A stretch of DNA of 64,000 nucleotides from the NCBI RefSeq assembly GCF_900108315.1, contig NZ_FNVB01000009.1, positions 248,001 to 312,000 on the forward strand, written 5' to 3'. Within the stretch, counting starts at the first letter, position 1, and every line of letters starts with the position of its first letter. This DNA comes from Saccharopolyspora kobensis. GTDB lineage: Bacteria > Actinomycetota > Actinomycetes > Mycobacteriales > Pseudonocardiaceae. Below the pieces are notes generated by a model. The model was given only the letters and a program-made list of their open reading frames with translations, was not told the DNA's origin and did no database searches. A program made the translations under genes and the position numbers. Below are positions 36,032 to 44,837 of this stretch, piece by piece.

Positions 36032-36198
36032 CCCACCCGGCCGCCCGTCGCAGTTCCGGGCCGGGACGCTCGAAGCACGGGTGCGTGGTCGGCGGACTGG
36101 TGTGGGTCTTGGAGGGCCATGGTGGAGTGGCGGATCCGATGTCCTGCACTGCGGGATCGACTGCGCTCTGGTGTGAAGACCTTTCCGGCTGGGCGCGC

Positions 36199-36234
36199 GA
36201 GTGCGCCGACCGGTGGGAGCCGGTCGGCGCACTC
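36199..36234. terminator. Bidirectional terminator
   Basis: Perfect 15-bp stem GAGTGCGCCGACCGG / CCGGTCGGCGCACTC with loop TGGGAG, between the convergent aldolase-like gene and the Gly-rich secreted gene. The 168 bases from 36032 to 36198 hold nothing else I can see. Confidence 0.82.
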
Positions 36235-36257
36235 TTCGATCAGGCGTGGATCAGACG

Positions 36258-36530
36258 TCAGTCGTTGAACGCCGCCGAGCTGGCGTCGCCGCCGACACCC
36301 GCGCCGCCGTTGCCCGCGGAGGCGTTGCCGCCGTCACCGCTGGACAGCAGGCTGATGCCGCTCAGGACGTTGACGCCGACGCCGCCGTTGCCGCCGACGC
36401 CGTTGCCGCCCTGGGCGTAAGACCCGGCGTTGTCCCCGTGGTGGTGCCCACCAGCGAAGGCGGGGGACCCGATCGCCAGAGCCGCGGCGCAGGTAGCAGT
36501 GACACCGATCAGACGAAGCGTAGTGCGCAT
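36258..36530 (-). CDS. Small secreted Gly/Asn-rich protein
   Basis: A 90-residue precursor. The signal peptide MRTTLRLIGVTATCAAALAI continues to GSPAFA, a signal peptidase I site. The mature part starts GGHHHGDNAGSYAQGGNGVG and has NGG/GNGG repeats, ending GGDASSAAFND. It resembles short hydrophilic Gly-rich exported proteins of actinobacteria; no function known. GGGAG lies eight bases before the ATG. A palindrome at 36570-36587 may control it. Confidence 0.72.
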   Translation of the reverse strand: MRTTLRLIGVTATCAAALAIGSPAFAGGHHHGDNAGSYAQGGNGVGGNGGVGVNVLSGISLLSSGDGGNASAGNGGAGVGGDASSAAFND

Positions 36531-36923
36531 TGCATGAACTCCCATCCATATTCGGGCCGTTCGGCGGCTGTCCCGGATTTCCGGGACCTGGGGGGTGCAC
36601 GCCGAGCGGCAAGATGTACGGTGCATCGGTTCGGGTCGGTGCGCCTTCGCAACCACCCCATAGGGAATCTTTCGCCACCCTTGAGGATGATTGCGCCGTT
36701 CCATCGGCTGATCTGGCGGCGCGAAGCTGGAAAACCGCTTCCCCACAGCGAAAACCGTTGCGGCAGCTGGGGATAAGGAGTTTCACGATTTCCGCGCCGA
36801 TCGATGAGGTGCTGGTGCCGATTTCGGCTCGCGGGATTCGGCGGCATCTCGTATGGCGGTGAATTCGCCGACGCATGCCACCGCGGACGGAATGCCGCTG
36901 CGCGAACGGTTCTCCGCGCCGGA
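36531..36923. other. Gene-free stretch with a promoter-side palindrome
   Basis: About 390 bases with no supported gene. It holds the perfect inverted repeat GTCCCGGA-TT-TCCGGGAC at 36570-36587, 40 bases before the start of the Gly-rich secreted gene, a likely operator. The rest is unremarkable and a little lower in GC than the coding regions. Confidence 0.5.
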
Positions 36924-37133
36924 TCAGTCGTCGGGGACCCAGCGGAGGACGTCTCCGGGTTGGCAGTCGAGCGTGCGGCAGATCGCGTCGAGCGTGGTGA
37001 ACCGGACCGCCTTGGCCCGGCCGTTCTTCAGCACCGCGATGTTGGCGGGCGTGATGCCGACGGCCTCGGCGAACTCGCCGACGGACATGCCGCGCTTGGC
37101 GAGCTGGACGTCGAGGTCGACGATGATCGCCAT
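36924..37133 (-). CDS. XRE-family small helix-turn-helix regulator
   Basis: A 69-residue Cro/CI-type protein, MAIIVDLDVQLAKRGMSVGE with helix-turn-helix EFAEAVGITPANIAVLKNGR and AVRFTTLDAICRTLDCQPGD. This YozG-like type is commonly paired with a DUF2975 membrane protein, as here. Its ATG overlaps the stop of the DUF2975 gene (TGATG). Confidence 0.9.
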   Translation of the reverse strand: MAIIVDLDVQLAKRGMSVGEFAEAVGITPANIAVLKNGRAKAVRFTTLDAICRTLDCQPGDVLRWVPDD

Positions 37134-37630
37134 CAGATCACCCCGGCGATCTCGGTCTTCATCTCCGTCGCCTTGCGCAGGAGGCTGCGCAGGATCACCA
37201 CGACCATCGCGAACGAAGCGCCCACGCCGACGCACGCGGTCGCGGCACCCAGCGCGCCGACGACCGCCATGCCGTCGTCGGGCGACGGGATCTCGGCCAC
37301 CGCCAGGTGACCGGCGACTCCGGCCGCGACCAGCGTGGCCAGGAGCGTCGCGCCGATGATGGCGTCGACCCAGCGGAAGGCCCGCGAGCTGAAGATCGCG
37401 TCGCGCTGGACCATCGCGAGCAGCATCCACGCCGCCAGGAGCACGACCTGGACGCAGGCCACGCCGATGATCGCGGCCGTCGCGTAGGGCACGGCGAGCG
37501 GTGCGTACGGCGGGAAGAGCTCGACCTCGTCGGCCGCCGTCGTCGGGATGACCACGATCTGACCGAAGAGTCCGGCCGCGATCGCGCCGACGATGCCGAT
37601 CCGGAGGGCGGTGATGATGAACGAGTGCAT
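37133..37630 (-). CDS. DUF2975 membrane protein
   Basis: A 165-residue protein with four predicted membrane helices: ITALRIGIVGAIAAGLFG, TAAIIGVACVQVVLLAAWML, AIIGATLLATLVAAGVAG and VGALGAATACVGVGASFAMV. RDAIFSSRAFRWVDAI between helices 2 and 3 is the family signature. Function is unknown; it is probably a membrane partner that controls or is controlled by the XRE protein. ATG at 37630. Upstream sequence TATCGATTGTCGATCGGTATC has repeated TCGAT, a possible XRE operator. Confidence 0.85.
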   Translation of the reverse strand: MHSFIITALRIGIVGAIAAGLFGQIVVIPTTAADEVELFPPYAPLAVPYATAAIIGVACVQVVLLAAWMLLAMVQRDAIFSSRAFRWVDAIIGATLLATLVAAGVAGHLAVAEIPSPDDGMAVVGALGAATACVGVGASFAMVVVILRSLLRKATEMKTEIAGVI

Positions 37631-37723
37631 GTATCGATTGTCGATCGGTATCTATCGAAAATCAACAGATCAACTGTAGTGTGGTGACGCAGGTCACGTG
37701 CGACGTGGTCGGACCGGGCGCCG

Positions 37724-39376
37724 CTATTCCTGGACGACGACGTCGTTGATCACCACGTCGGCCAAGTGCTCGTTGCTCGCCGCCAGGTTCTCGTGGACCT
37801 TGTTGCCGATGACCACCAAACCCTCTCGGGAGACGGTGCCCAGCGCCGTGAACTCCACCGGTTGTGCGACGGGATCCGCGAAGCTGAACATGAGCTCGGT
37901 GGAGTGGCCCGGCATCTGCCACAGGACCCCGCTGCGGATCTGCGGTTCGGAGCGGGTCTCGACAGGCACCGCATAACCGGGCTCGCGGTCGAACCCGCAC
38001 CGCAACGCGTACTGCCCGCTATCAGCGCACCCGGTCCGGTCGTAGAAGCCCGACTCCGCGAGCGCGACGAAGCTGGCCACCGCGCACGGGGCCAGCGAGC
38101 GGTTCAGCGCCACCGGGATCGGGCCGATGTTGGTGTTGATGGTGGCGTGCACGATGCCGGTCGTCGGCACCTCGCCGCTGGGCGGTGGCGGGCCGCTCGC
38201 AGCCGCTTCGTTCGGCTGGTAGGCGCAGGACTTGGTGGCCGGATCTTCTCCGGCAGTGGTGCCCCGCCCGCCGATCGCGTCGACGATCAGCGATGCGAGT
38301 GCTATCGCCGCAGCAGCGAGCGCTGCGCCGATGAGCAGTCGCCCGAACGTCAGGCGCTTTCGGCGCAGTCTCACCGGAGGCGATGTCGAGCGGGTGGGTT
38401 CTTCGGGGGCGGCGGTGCCAATGCCTCCGAGAGCGGCCTTCGCCGCAGTGGACACGGTTCGGCTGTCGTCGTCGGCGAGTTCCGCGAGTGCAGTGCGCGC
38501 AGCGTCCGCTGTGCTGGGCGTTCCTGAACTCAGCAGGGCGGCCAGCTCCTCCACGGCGGCCGATCGCACCGCGGGCAGGGTGCTGCGCGCGGCTCGGCCG
38601 AGATCGGCGGGCAAGCGGGGCGCGTTGCTGCTGGCCACGATCAAGCGGCCTTGGAACCTGCTGTCGAGCCCGGGAGTCTGGGGTTTCCGGGCCGCTCGGA
38701 CTTCTTCGTAGATGAACTCGTAAAGCTCGTCGACGTCGACCAGGCCGTCGCCGTTGCGGTCGGCGGCGCCGGTTCGCAGGCCCTTGACCAGTGCTGCGGT
38801 GAACACCGATGACTGCGCGGTGCCGGTGACGGTGGAGCCGTCCGGGTCGTCCGGCTCGAAGGAGTACTCCAACGCCGAGGAGGACGTCATCACCGCGCTG
38901 CCGCGTCCGCCCAGCTGGTCGAGGACTCCGGCGTTCTCGCCGGTCCGGTGCGCAGATCCGGCCGGGAACGCGCCGGCGAAGCAGCAGTCCAGCAGGACCA
39001 CGACACCTCGGGAACGGGTGTTGTCCATCTGGTTGCGGACGAACTGGGCGTTGACCGCGGTCGCGTTGAGCCGGTCGTGGCGGGAGTTGGTCATCGCCAG
39101 GTGCAGCCGGCCGTAGTCGTCCTTGATGCCGTGCCCGGAGATGTGGAGCAGGGCGAGTTCGTCCGACCGTGCTGCGGCGAAGAGGTCCTCGATCGTCAGG
39201 TTCGCCTCGTGCGCGGGCGGATTGTGCAGCGTCTCGACCTCGTACCCGCCGATGGCCGGATCGGTCAGCACGGCCGCCAGGGCGTCGGCATCGGCGCGGG
39301 GCGTCCGGAGCCGGCGGAAGGTCTTGTCCGAGTAGGTATCGGTGGCGATGAGCAGCGCGCGTCGCTTCTCACCCAC
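37724..39376 (-). CDS. Caspase-like protease fused through a membrane helix to a cyclophilin domain
   Basis: A 550-residue protein. Residues 1-250 are a caspase/metacaspase (C14) domain with catalytic His82 in LLHISGHGIKDDYG and Cys131/132 in VVLLDCCFAGAFP. Residues 206-217 (DRNGDGLVDVDE) look like an EF-hand calcium loop. A membrane helix lies at about 344-366 after a basic stretch RLRRKRL, and residues 400-550 resemble a cyclophilin-type peptidyl-prolyl isomerase (ATINTNIGPIPVALNRSLAP). The layout places the protease inside and the isomerase-like part outside the membrane. The cyclophilin core lacks the classic F-x-R-V-I motif, so activity is unsure. GTG at 39376; no partner gene in an operon. 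Confidence 0.85.
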   Translation of the reverse strand: MGEKRRALLIATDTYSDKTFRRLRTPRADADALAAVLTDPAIGGYEVETLHNPPAHEANLTIEDLFAAARSDELALLHISGHGIKDDYGRLHLAMTNSRHDRLNATAVNAQFVRNQMDNTRSRGVVVLLDCCFAGAFPAGSAHRTGENAGVLDQLGGRGSAVMTSSSALEYSFEPDDPDGSTVTGTAQSSVFTAALVKGLRTGAADRNGDGLVDVDELYEFIYEEVRAARKPQTPGLDSRFQGRLIVASSNAPRLPADLGRAARSTLPAVRSAAVEELAALLSSGTPSTADAARTALAELADDDSRTVSTAAKAALGGIGTAAPEEPTRSTSPPVRLRRKRLTFGRLLIGAALAAAAIALASLIVDAIGGRGTTAGEDPATKSCAYQPNEAAASGPPPPSGEVPTTGIVHATINTNIGPIPVALNRSLAPCAVASFVALAESGFYDRTGCADSGQYALRCGFDREPGYAVPVETRSEPQIRSGVLWQMPGHSTELMFSFADPVAQPVEFTALGTVSREGLVVIGNKVHENLAASNEHLADVVINDVVVQE

Positions 39377-39490
39377 GACATCACCTTCCCCAAGGCGGAA
39401 AGCGCCAGTGATGGGAGAGTAGCGAAGCCCTCAGCGCGGATTCGGCCGTTCGGCCGACTTCGGAGTCCGCGGGACGGGAGACTGGGAGGC

Positions 39491-40267
39491 ATGTTCAAGA
39501 AGTTGTTGGCCGCCGTGGGGATTGGTGGCGCTGAGGTGGAGACCGTGCTGCACACGCCCGGAGTGCAGCCAGGTGGTGTCGTGCACGGGAGCATCCGGTT
39601 GCGCAGCGGGGAGATCCAGCAACATCTGGACGGCGTCTTCGTCGAGTTCGTCACGCGGGTCGAGCACGAGACCGCCGACGACCGGGAGCGCGAGCTGATG
39701 CGCCCCGTCGGGCGGGTCGACGTGCAGCGCGGGGTCGTGCTGGAGCCGGGGCAGGTCGTCGAGTTCCCCTTCCAGGCCCAGGCCCCGTTCGAAACGCCCA
39801 TCACGCACTACAAGGACCGACCGCTGCCGGGCATGGTCGTCGCGGTGCGCACCCAGCTGGAGATCAAGGGGGCGTTCGACGCGACCGACACCGATCCGAT
39901 CGGCATCGGTGCGCTGCCCGCGCAGCACGTGCTGCTGGAGGCGGTGGAGCGACTGGGCTTCCACCTGCACCACGCCGACGTCGAGATGGGCCGGTTCCGC
40001 CGGACCCGGCAGCAGCTGCCGTTCCACCAGGAGATCGAGTTCCGCGGCTCGCCGAGGTATCGCCGGATCAACGAGCTCGAGGTGTCCTTCCTCGCCGGAC
40101 CGGACGGCATGGACGTGGTCCTGGAAGCCGACCGCAGGCCCGGCCTGCTCACGGGCGAGCGGGACGTCGCCAACGTCCTGCACGTCGACTACGCGACGGT
40201 GCACCAGGTGGACTGGTCGGCCGAGATCCACCAGCGCCTGGACCGGATCGGCAGCGGCTGGCTGTGA
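39491..40267 (+). CDS. Spo0M-like (arrestin-fold) protein
   Basis: A 258-residue SpoOM-family protein: MFKKLLAAVGIGGAEVETVL, PGGVVHGSIRLRSGEIQQHL, and HYKDRPLPGMVVAVRTQLEI match the family throughout. In Bacillus Spo0M affects sporulation and cell-cycle control; in non-sporulating actinobacteria the role is unknown. GGGAGGC stands right before the ATG. It diverges from the caspase gene and ends at the bidirectional hairpin at 40272. Confidence 0.88.
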   Translation: MFKKLLAAVGIGGAEVETVLHTPGVQPGGVVHGSIRLRSGEIQQHLDGVFVEFVTRVEHETADDRERELMRPVGRVDVQRGVVLEPGQVVEFPFQAQAPFETPITHYKDRPLPGMVVAVRTQLEIKGAFDATDTDPIGIGALPAQHVLLEAVERLGFHLHHADVEMGRFRRTRQQLPFHQEIEFRGSPRYRRINELEVSFLAGPDGMDVVLEADRRPGLLTGERDVANVLHVDYATVHQVDWSAEIHQRLDRIGSGWL

Positions 40268-40271
40268 AAGA

Positions 40272-40319
40272 GGTCGTGAGTGCTTCGCGGTGCTGGAACA
40301 CCGTTGTGCACTCACGACC
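40272..40319. terminator. Bidirectional terminator between spo0M-like and ceramidase genes
   Basis: Perfect 12-bp outer stem GGTCGTGAGTGC / GCACTCACGACC with an inner GGTG/CACC pair, starting four bases after the Spo0M-like stop. The outer arm shares CGTGAG-GCTTCG with the hairpin at 30362. Confidence 0.82.
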
Positions 40320-40339
40320 CCGCCCGCCTCGACCACCGG

Positions 40340-42343
40340 TCAGGTGACCACGAAGGTCCTGCTGGTTCCGGTGAAGGCGCTGATCTCGCCGTTCCAGCCG
40401 TTCTTCCAGTTGCCGTGGTGGACGATCCGGTAGCGGCCCGCCGGGGTGTTGGGCGGGATGTCCCAGGTGATCTTGGCCGTCGAGGTGGCCGCGCCGCTGC
40501 GCGTCCAGTGGTACTTCGTCGACCAGTGGCGGTCGTCGGCCACGCGTCGCCACTCGCCGCCCACCTGGCGCTGCACCTCGGCGAAGGTGCCGCCGGTGCG
40601 GAGGTCGTTCTTCGGGTGGCCGGTCACGAACTCCGCGGTCACCTGCTCGGCGCGGCGGTAGCGGGCGGCCGGTTCGGTGAGCACGTCGCCGAACTCGCGG
40701 CCCGGCGGCTTGTCGTCGAAGACCACGCCCGGCTGGAAGTTGATCAGCTTGCCGCGGAGGTCGCGCGGGGTCGGGCCCGGCGGCACGGAGGCGCCGGAGC
40801 GCATCGCCGCGGCCAGCCGGGCGAACTCCTGCTGGTAGGCGGGCAGCGTGTAGCGGCCGAACAGCGTCGAGGCGCCTTCGTACTGCTGCGCGTCGTACTC
40901 CTCCGGCGTGGTCACGTACTGGCTGTAGGCGTTGGCGTAGCCCTGCACCAGCACGTTCTCCAGCGGCACGCCCAGCTCGTCGGCCACCGCCTGGCGCAGC
41001 CGCAGCCCGGCGACGATGGTGCACTCGGCGGGCACCGCCACCAGGTGCAGCTGGCCGATGCGGACCAGCTGCAGCGGCAGGACTTCCGGGCACCACGGGT
41101 AGGGCTTCATCGCGCCGAAGGGCACCGCGATCGGCTTGGGCGCCTGCGCGTCGGCGAGCCCGTCGGGGATCGGTGCGTCCGCGCCGCCGAGCCAGTCGAG
41201 GAACGGGTTGCGGATGCCCTCCGGGATCGGCAGTCCCGGGCCGTCCTCGCGGCTCCCGGCGAGCATGGACACGCCGATCGCCGCCGTGCAGGTCGTGTGC
41301 TGCTGGCCGTCCGGGGTGAAGCGACCGTCCACAGTGACCTTCGACAGGTCGACGAAGCACATCCGGTGGTCCACCGCGCCGGTGATCTGCTCCTGGGCCG
41401 CGTCGAAAGCGCGCTTGGCGGCGCGGAACTGGCGGTCGCCGATGATCCGGGTGTTCTCGAACTCGTCCTCGGTCGGGCCGGAACCGGGCGAGAGGTTCAG
41501 GTTCGGCGACATGTCGCCGGCGTTGGTCTGCGCGAAGCAGGCCACGAAGTCCGGGTCGAGCTGCTCCCAGGCGAACGCGGCGTAGCCCTTGTTGTCCGAG
41601 CTGATCAGCCGGTTCGTGTTGGTCATCGAGGTGCCGTGGGTGGCGAACCAGGTGATCGCGCCGACGTCCCGGCTGCCCTGCGCGAAGCGCAGCACGGTCA
41701 CCGCCGGGTCGATGCCCAGCGGGAAGTGGTCCTTGTCCGGCTGGGGGTTGAGGTCGAAGGCGCTGCGGGACCGGTTGGCGCTGGCGTCGGTCAGCACGGC
41801 TCGCCCGAGGTGCGCGGTGCCGGGCTTGAGGTCGGCGTGCGCTCGGGAGATCGCCTCGGTGATGCCGTCCACGACGGCGTTGTAGGTCTGCTCCTGGAAG
41901 CCGAGGATCGCGAGGTCGTAGGCGGCGTAGTGCGAGTCGCCCCCGCAGGCCGCGTGCGTGTGCGTGGCGTTGAGCAGCACGTTCTGCTCGGTGTAGAGGT
42001 CGCCGTAGGTCTCCCGGAGCTTGCGCAGCACTCCTTGGTGCACCGACTGGAACACCGCGCCGAGCTCGGCGGTGACGAACGCGATGCGCTTCTCCCCGTC
42101 GGCCACCACGAACGCGCGCGCGAGGGTGCGAAGGTGGATGCCCGCGGTCTGCTGCTGGGGCATCGAGTAGCCCATCATGCCGTTCTCGGCGGCCGGGCCG
42201 GTGACGTCGGCCATGCCCCGGCCCACCAGGTAATCCCCGGTCTCGCGGACGGTTTCGGCTGCGGCGCTGGTGCCGCCGAGCGTCGAAGCGACCAGCGGTG
42301 CCGCCGCCGCGGCCGCCAGCACCTGCCTCCTGGCAACGGGCAT
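40340..42343 (-). CDS. Neutral/alkaline ceramidase, Tat-exported
   Basis: A 667-residue neutral ceramidase. The N-terminus MPVARRQVLAAAAAAPLVAS has a twin-arginine RRxxL signal. The catalytic region has NATHTHAACGGDSHYA near residue 125, HGTSMTNTNRLISSDNKGYA with the nucleophile Ser near 245, and QTNAGDMSPNLNLSPGSGP. A C-terminal immunoglobulin-like domain ends in ISAFTGTSRTFVVT. It should cleave the amide of ceramide in the medium, releasing sphingosine and fatty acid. It is monocistronic. Bacterial ceramidases may provide nutrients or modify host lipids. Confidence 0.92.
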   Translation of the reverse strand: MPVARRQVLAAAAAAPLVASTLGGTSAAAETVRETGDYLVGRGMADVTGPAAENGMMGYSMPQQQTAGIHLRTLARAFVVADGEKRIAFVTAELGAVFQSVHQGVLRKLRETYGDLYTEQNVLLNATHTHAACGGDSHYAAYDLAILGFQEQTYNAVVDGITEAISRAHADLKPGTAHLGRAVLTDASANRSRSAFDLNPQPDKDHFPLGIDPAVTVLRFAQGSRDVGAITWFATHGTSMTNTNRLISSDNKGYAAFAWEQLDPDFVACFAQTNAGDMSPNLNLSPGSGPTEDEFENTRIIGDRQFRAAKRAFDAAQEQITGAVDHRMCFVDLSKVTVDGRFTPDGQQHTTCTAAIGVSMLAGSREDGPGLPIPEGIRNPFLDWLGGADAPIPDGLADAQAPKPIAVPFGAMKPYPWCPEVLPLQLVRIGQLHLVAVPAECTIVAGLRLRQAVADELGVPLENVLVQGYANAYSQYVTTPEEYDAQQYEGASTLFGRYTLPAYQQEFARLAAAMRSGASVPPGPTPRDLRGKLINFQPGVVFDDKPPGREFGDVLTEPAARYRRAEQVTAEFVTGHPKNDLRTGGTFAEVQRQVGGEWRRVADDRHWSTKYHWTRSGAATSTAKITWDIPPNTPAGRYRIVHHGNWKNGWNGEISAFTGTSRTFVVT

Positions 42344-42462
42344 GGGCCTGCACTCCTCGGTGAATGCGAACCAATTTCACGTTCTTGGGTGACAGGAGGC
42401 TACGTGATTCAGTTCACCCTGCCAAGGGGCATGTTCACGGCCTGGACGCGATGGCGCGACCG

Positions 42463-42489
42463 TCGGCGTGTCGTCGCTCGACACGCCGA
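42463..42489. repeat. Hairpin TCGGCGTGTCG, second copy
   Basis: Arms TCGGCGTGTCG / CGACACGCCGA with loop TCGCT. Relates to the longer hairpin at 16816-16847 and again stands beside a TTCAATGGAAATC palindrome. Confidence 0.7.
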
Positions 42490-42494
42490 AGCTC

Positions 42495-42540
42495 CGCGAT
42501 TTCAATGGAAATCGGACGCCTGATTTCCATTGAAATCGCG
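42495..42540. repeat. 46-bp palindrome of the TTCAATGGAAATC family, copy 4
   Basis: Arms CGCGATTTCAATGGAAATC / GATTTCCATTGAAATCGCG around GGACGCCT. It lies 34 bases after the stop of the DUF574 methyltransferase (minus strand), matching the downstream position of the other copies. Confidence 0.85.
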
Positions 42541-42574
42541 TCCCACCTGGTCGGGATCGTCCGCCGGTGCGCGA

Positions 42575-43426
42575 TCAGGCCTTCCGGCCGACGCCGCCGA
42601 TGTGCATGCTGTGCGCCGGGCTGTCCGGCTCGGGGATGTCCGGGCCCGCGCGCCACTGGTTGTGCGGCACCAGTCCCGGCTCTACCAGCTCGAGGCCGTC
42701 GAAGTAGCGGATCTGCTCGTCCCAGCTGCGGAAGCACCGGCTGCCCATGCCGCTCTCGGCGAACACGCGGGACAGCTCCATGGCGCGCGGTTCGCCGTTG
42801 TCGCAGGTGTTGGACACCAGCAGGAAACCGCCGGAGGGCAACCGGTCGCGGATGCCCGCGGCCACGCCCTCGGGATCCTCCTCGTCCTCCAGGTGCATCA
42901 GGATGCCGCCCAGCAGCACGGCGAACGGCTGCGACTGGTCGATCAGCCGCGCGGTGTCCGGGTGCTCGAAGATCGCATCCGGTTCGCGCAGGTCCGCGTT
43001 GAGGAAGGTGGTCCGGTCGTTGGAGGCGAGCAGGGCGCGGCTGTGGGCGAGCACGATCGGGTCGTTGTCCACGTAGACCACGCGGGTCTCGGGCGCGATG
43101 TCCTGCGCGATCTCGTGCACGTTGCCCGCGGTCGGCAGCCCGGAGCCGATGTCGATGATCTGCCGGATGCCCGCTTCGCCGACCAGGTAGCGCACGGCCT
43201 GCCGCAGGAAGTACCGGTTCGCCTTGGCCAGCAGCATGGCCTCCGGCACCACTTCCATCATCGCCGCGGCCGCGGCCCGGTCCACCGCGAAGTTGTCCTT
43301 GCCCCCGAGGGAGTAGTCGTAGATGCGGGCGATCGAGACCTTCTCGGTGTTGATCTCCGCGGGCACGTGCTCGATTCCGGATTCGGATCCGAGGAGTCGT
43401 TCCAGCGGTCCCGGGGCTTCCGCCAT
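42575..43426 (-). CDS. SAM-dependent methyltransferase (DUF574 type)
   Basis: A 283-residue protein of the actinobacterial S-adenosyl methyltransferase family (DUF574). Motifs: NTEKVSIARIYDYSLGGKDN near residue 26 (family signature), IIDIGSGLPTAGNVHEIAQ for SAM binding, VVYVDNDPIVLAHSRALL, and GGILMHLEDEEDPEG. The substrate is unknown; many actinobacteria carry tens of copies. ATG at 43426; a 12-bp palindrome lies upstream at 43528. Confidence 0.9.
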   Translation of the reverse strand: MAEAPGPLERLLGSESGIEHVPAEINTEKVSIARIYDYSLGGKDNFAVDRAAAAAMMEVVPEAMLLAKANRYFLRQAVRYLVGEAGIRQIIDIGSGLPTAGNVHEIAQDIAPETRVVYVDNDPIVLAHSRALLASNDRTTFLNADLREPDAIFEHPDTARLIDQSQPFAVLLGGILMHLEDEEDPEGVAAGIRDRLPSGGFLLVSNTCDNGEPRAMELSRVFAESGMGSRCFRSWDEQIRYFDGLELVEPGLVPHNQWRAGPDIPEPDSPAHSMHIGGVGRKA

Positions 43427-43527
43427 CGTTGTTGTCCCCTCGTGCGAAGGCCGGAGATCGACCCAAGGTACAACATCAACTCAACGGCGTTTCGCGTTTG
43501 CCGGGAATTGTCCAGAACGACTTGAAT

Positions 43528-43539
43528 TGGAATATTCCA
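43528..43539. promoter_or_regulatory. Palindrome TGGAATATTCCA upstream of the DUF574 gene
   Basis: Perfect 12-bp palindrome in a short AT-rich stretch, about 100 bases before the DUF574 start and 19 bases after the stop of the upstream gene. It could be an operator; no regulator is obvious nearby. Confidence 0.4.
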
Positions 43540-43557
43540 GCGATCTCGGCGATCTTG

Positions 43558-44613
43558 TCAATACCCGAACGGCATCGCGATCACGGCCCGCAGCCGCCGC
43601 GACCACTCCCGCGCGGCTCCGGCTGCGGCGATCCGGTCGCGGTCGGATTCGGTCGGCACCAGGAAGACCTCGCCGGTCACCACGGTGGTGCCGGGCAGCG
43701 CCAGCTGGTCCAGGAACCGGTCCACATCGGGGACGATCCGCACGAGCGACCGCCGCCCGGCGGCGATCTTCCGCGCCCGGTGCGCCATGCGGTCGATGGC
43801 GCTGCGGTCCCGCCACTGCGCGAGCTCCGCGCCGTACCTCGTGGCCTGCGCGGCGCCTGCCGGGGTGGAGATCACCGGGAAGGTGTCCGCCCGGTCGTCC
43901 CGGGGCGCGTCGACGATCACGAGCTCGCCGGTGGTGATGCGCTCGGCGAAGGTGTCGATGCCGAGCATCGCGGCCCGCCCCGCGTAGCGCGAGGTCGTCG
44001 GGCTGACGACCTCCTCGTCGTGCACCGTGGCCCGCCACCGCAGGTGTCCGGGGCAGCGGTCGGTGCCGCACAACCGCCGGCGCCAGCACTGCCCACCGCG
44101 TCCGCAGTCCTCCCAGCTCGGGTGCACGACACCGGTCACGAAGACTTCGATCTCGGCGATGTCGCGGCGCTGGTTGCGCGCAGGCCGGATCAGCCGCACG
44201 CACGGCACCGCGCGCTGCGCCGCTCCCCGGATCTGGACCCGCAGGGTGAACCGGGTGCCGTCCGGGCACTCGAACCGCAGGACCGAGCTCCGGCGCTCGT
44301 TGCCCGCCTTGTTGAACGCCCGGGCCGCCCGGCCGCGCAGCATCTGCCGCACCTGCCGGTCCGACGGCTCCGGCGGCACGGGGTGGGAACAGGTGCGCCC
44401 GGCGAGGTGCGACCAGTGGAAGCCGCGGCCGGATCCGGGATTCCGCCGCAAGTAGACGGGATGGCGTTCGATGCAGCGCGCGTAGCGCCGGTACGGGTTC
44501 GCCCGGTGGGGCCGGAAGCGTTCCCGCTGGAACTTCCCGGGATGACCCAGGTCCGGTCGGTGCGCGTCCAGCTCGTGTTCGTGCTCGTCGTCGGAGAACG
44601 CGATCAGAGTCAC
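43558..44613 (-). CDS. Hypothetical protein with a Cys-rich centre
   Basis: A 351-residue protein I do not recognise. It starts MTLIAFSDDEHEHELDAHRP and contains basic stretches; the middle holds DCGRGGQCWRRRLCGTDRCP with four Cys in the pattern C-x5-C-x5-C-x4-C, a possible metal site; the C-terminal third has TGELVIVDAPRDDRADTFPV. No signal or membrane segment. The GTG at 44613 is chosen because GGGGAG lies six bases upstream; a longer start at ATG 44655 is possible. The 224 bases between it and the ECF gene hold nothing clear. Confidence 0.62.
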   Translation of the reverse strand: MTLIAFSDDEHEHELDAHRPDLGHPGKFQRERFRPHRANPYRRYARCIERHPVYLRRNPGSGRGFHWSHLAGRTCSHPVPPEPSDRQVRQMLRGRAARAFNKAGNERRSSVLRFECPDGTRFTLRVQIRGAAQRAVPCVRLIRPARNQRRDIAEIEVFVTGVVHPSWEDCGRGGQCWRRRLCGTDRCPGHLRWRATVHDEEVVSPTTSRYAGRAAMLGIDTFAERITTGELVIVDAPRDDRADTFPVISTPAGAAQATRYGAELAQWRDRSAIDRMAHRARKIAAGRRSLVRIVPDVDRFLDQLALPGTTVVTGEVFLVPTESDRDRIAAAGAAREWSRRLRAVIAMPFGY

Positions 44614-44837
44614 GGCTGCTCCCCAGCATCCCGGTTTCCGGCTCGCACCCACCATGGTGCCGTCCGCGCGGAAACCCCTGCCGCGCCGCGGATCGCGCCG
44701 GGTGATCAGCACTTCGGCACCCGGGGCGCGACCTCGGCCGGACGGGGCGAGCGGCGGGGCGCCGATGGCGGATCGTCGTGTTCCGGGCGTCGCGGGCATC
44801 GCCCGACCGCACCAGCATTGCGCTGCCCGGGCGGTTT

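Noticed and set aside
40149-42523. Long frames overlapping the ceramidase gene in other frames and on the other strand
   Set aside because: Low-complexity Arg/Gly/Val products; the ceramidase frame carries all known motifs.
44614-44837. Possible gene between the four-Cys protein and the ECF sigma gene
   Set aside because: Frames here are short Arg/Pro/Gly-rich and have no start context or family match.
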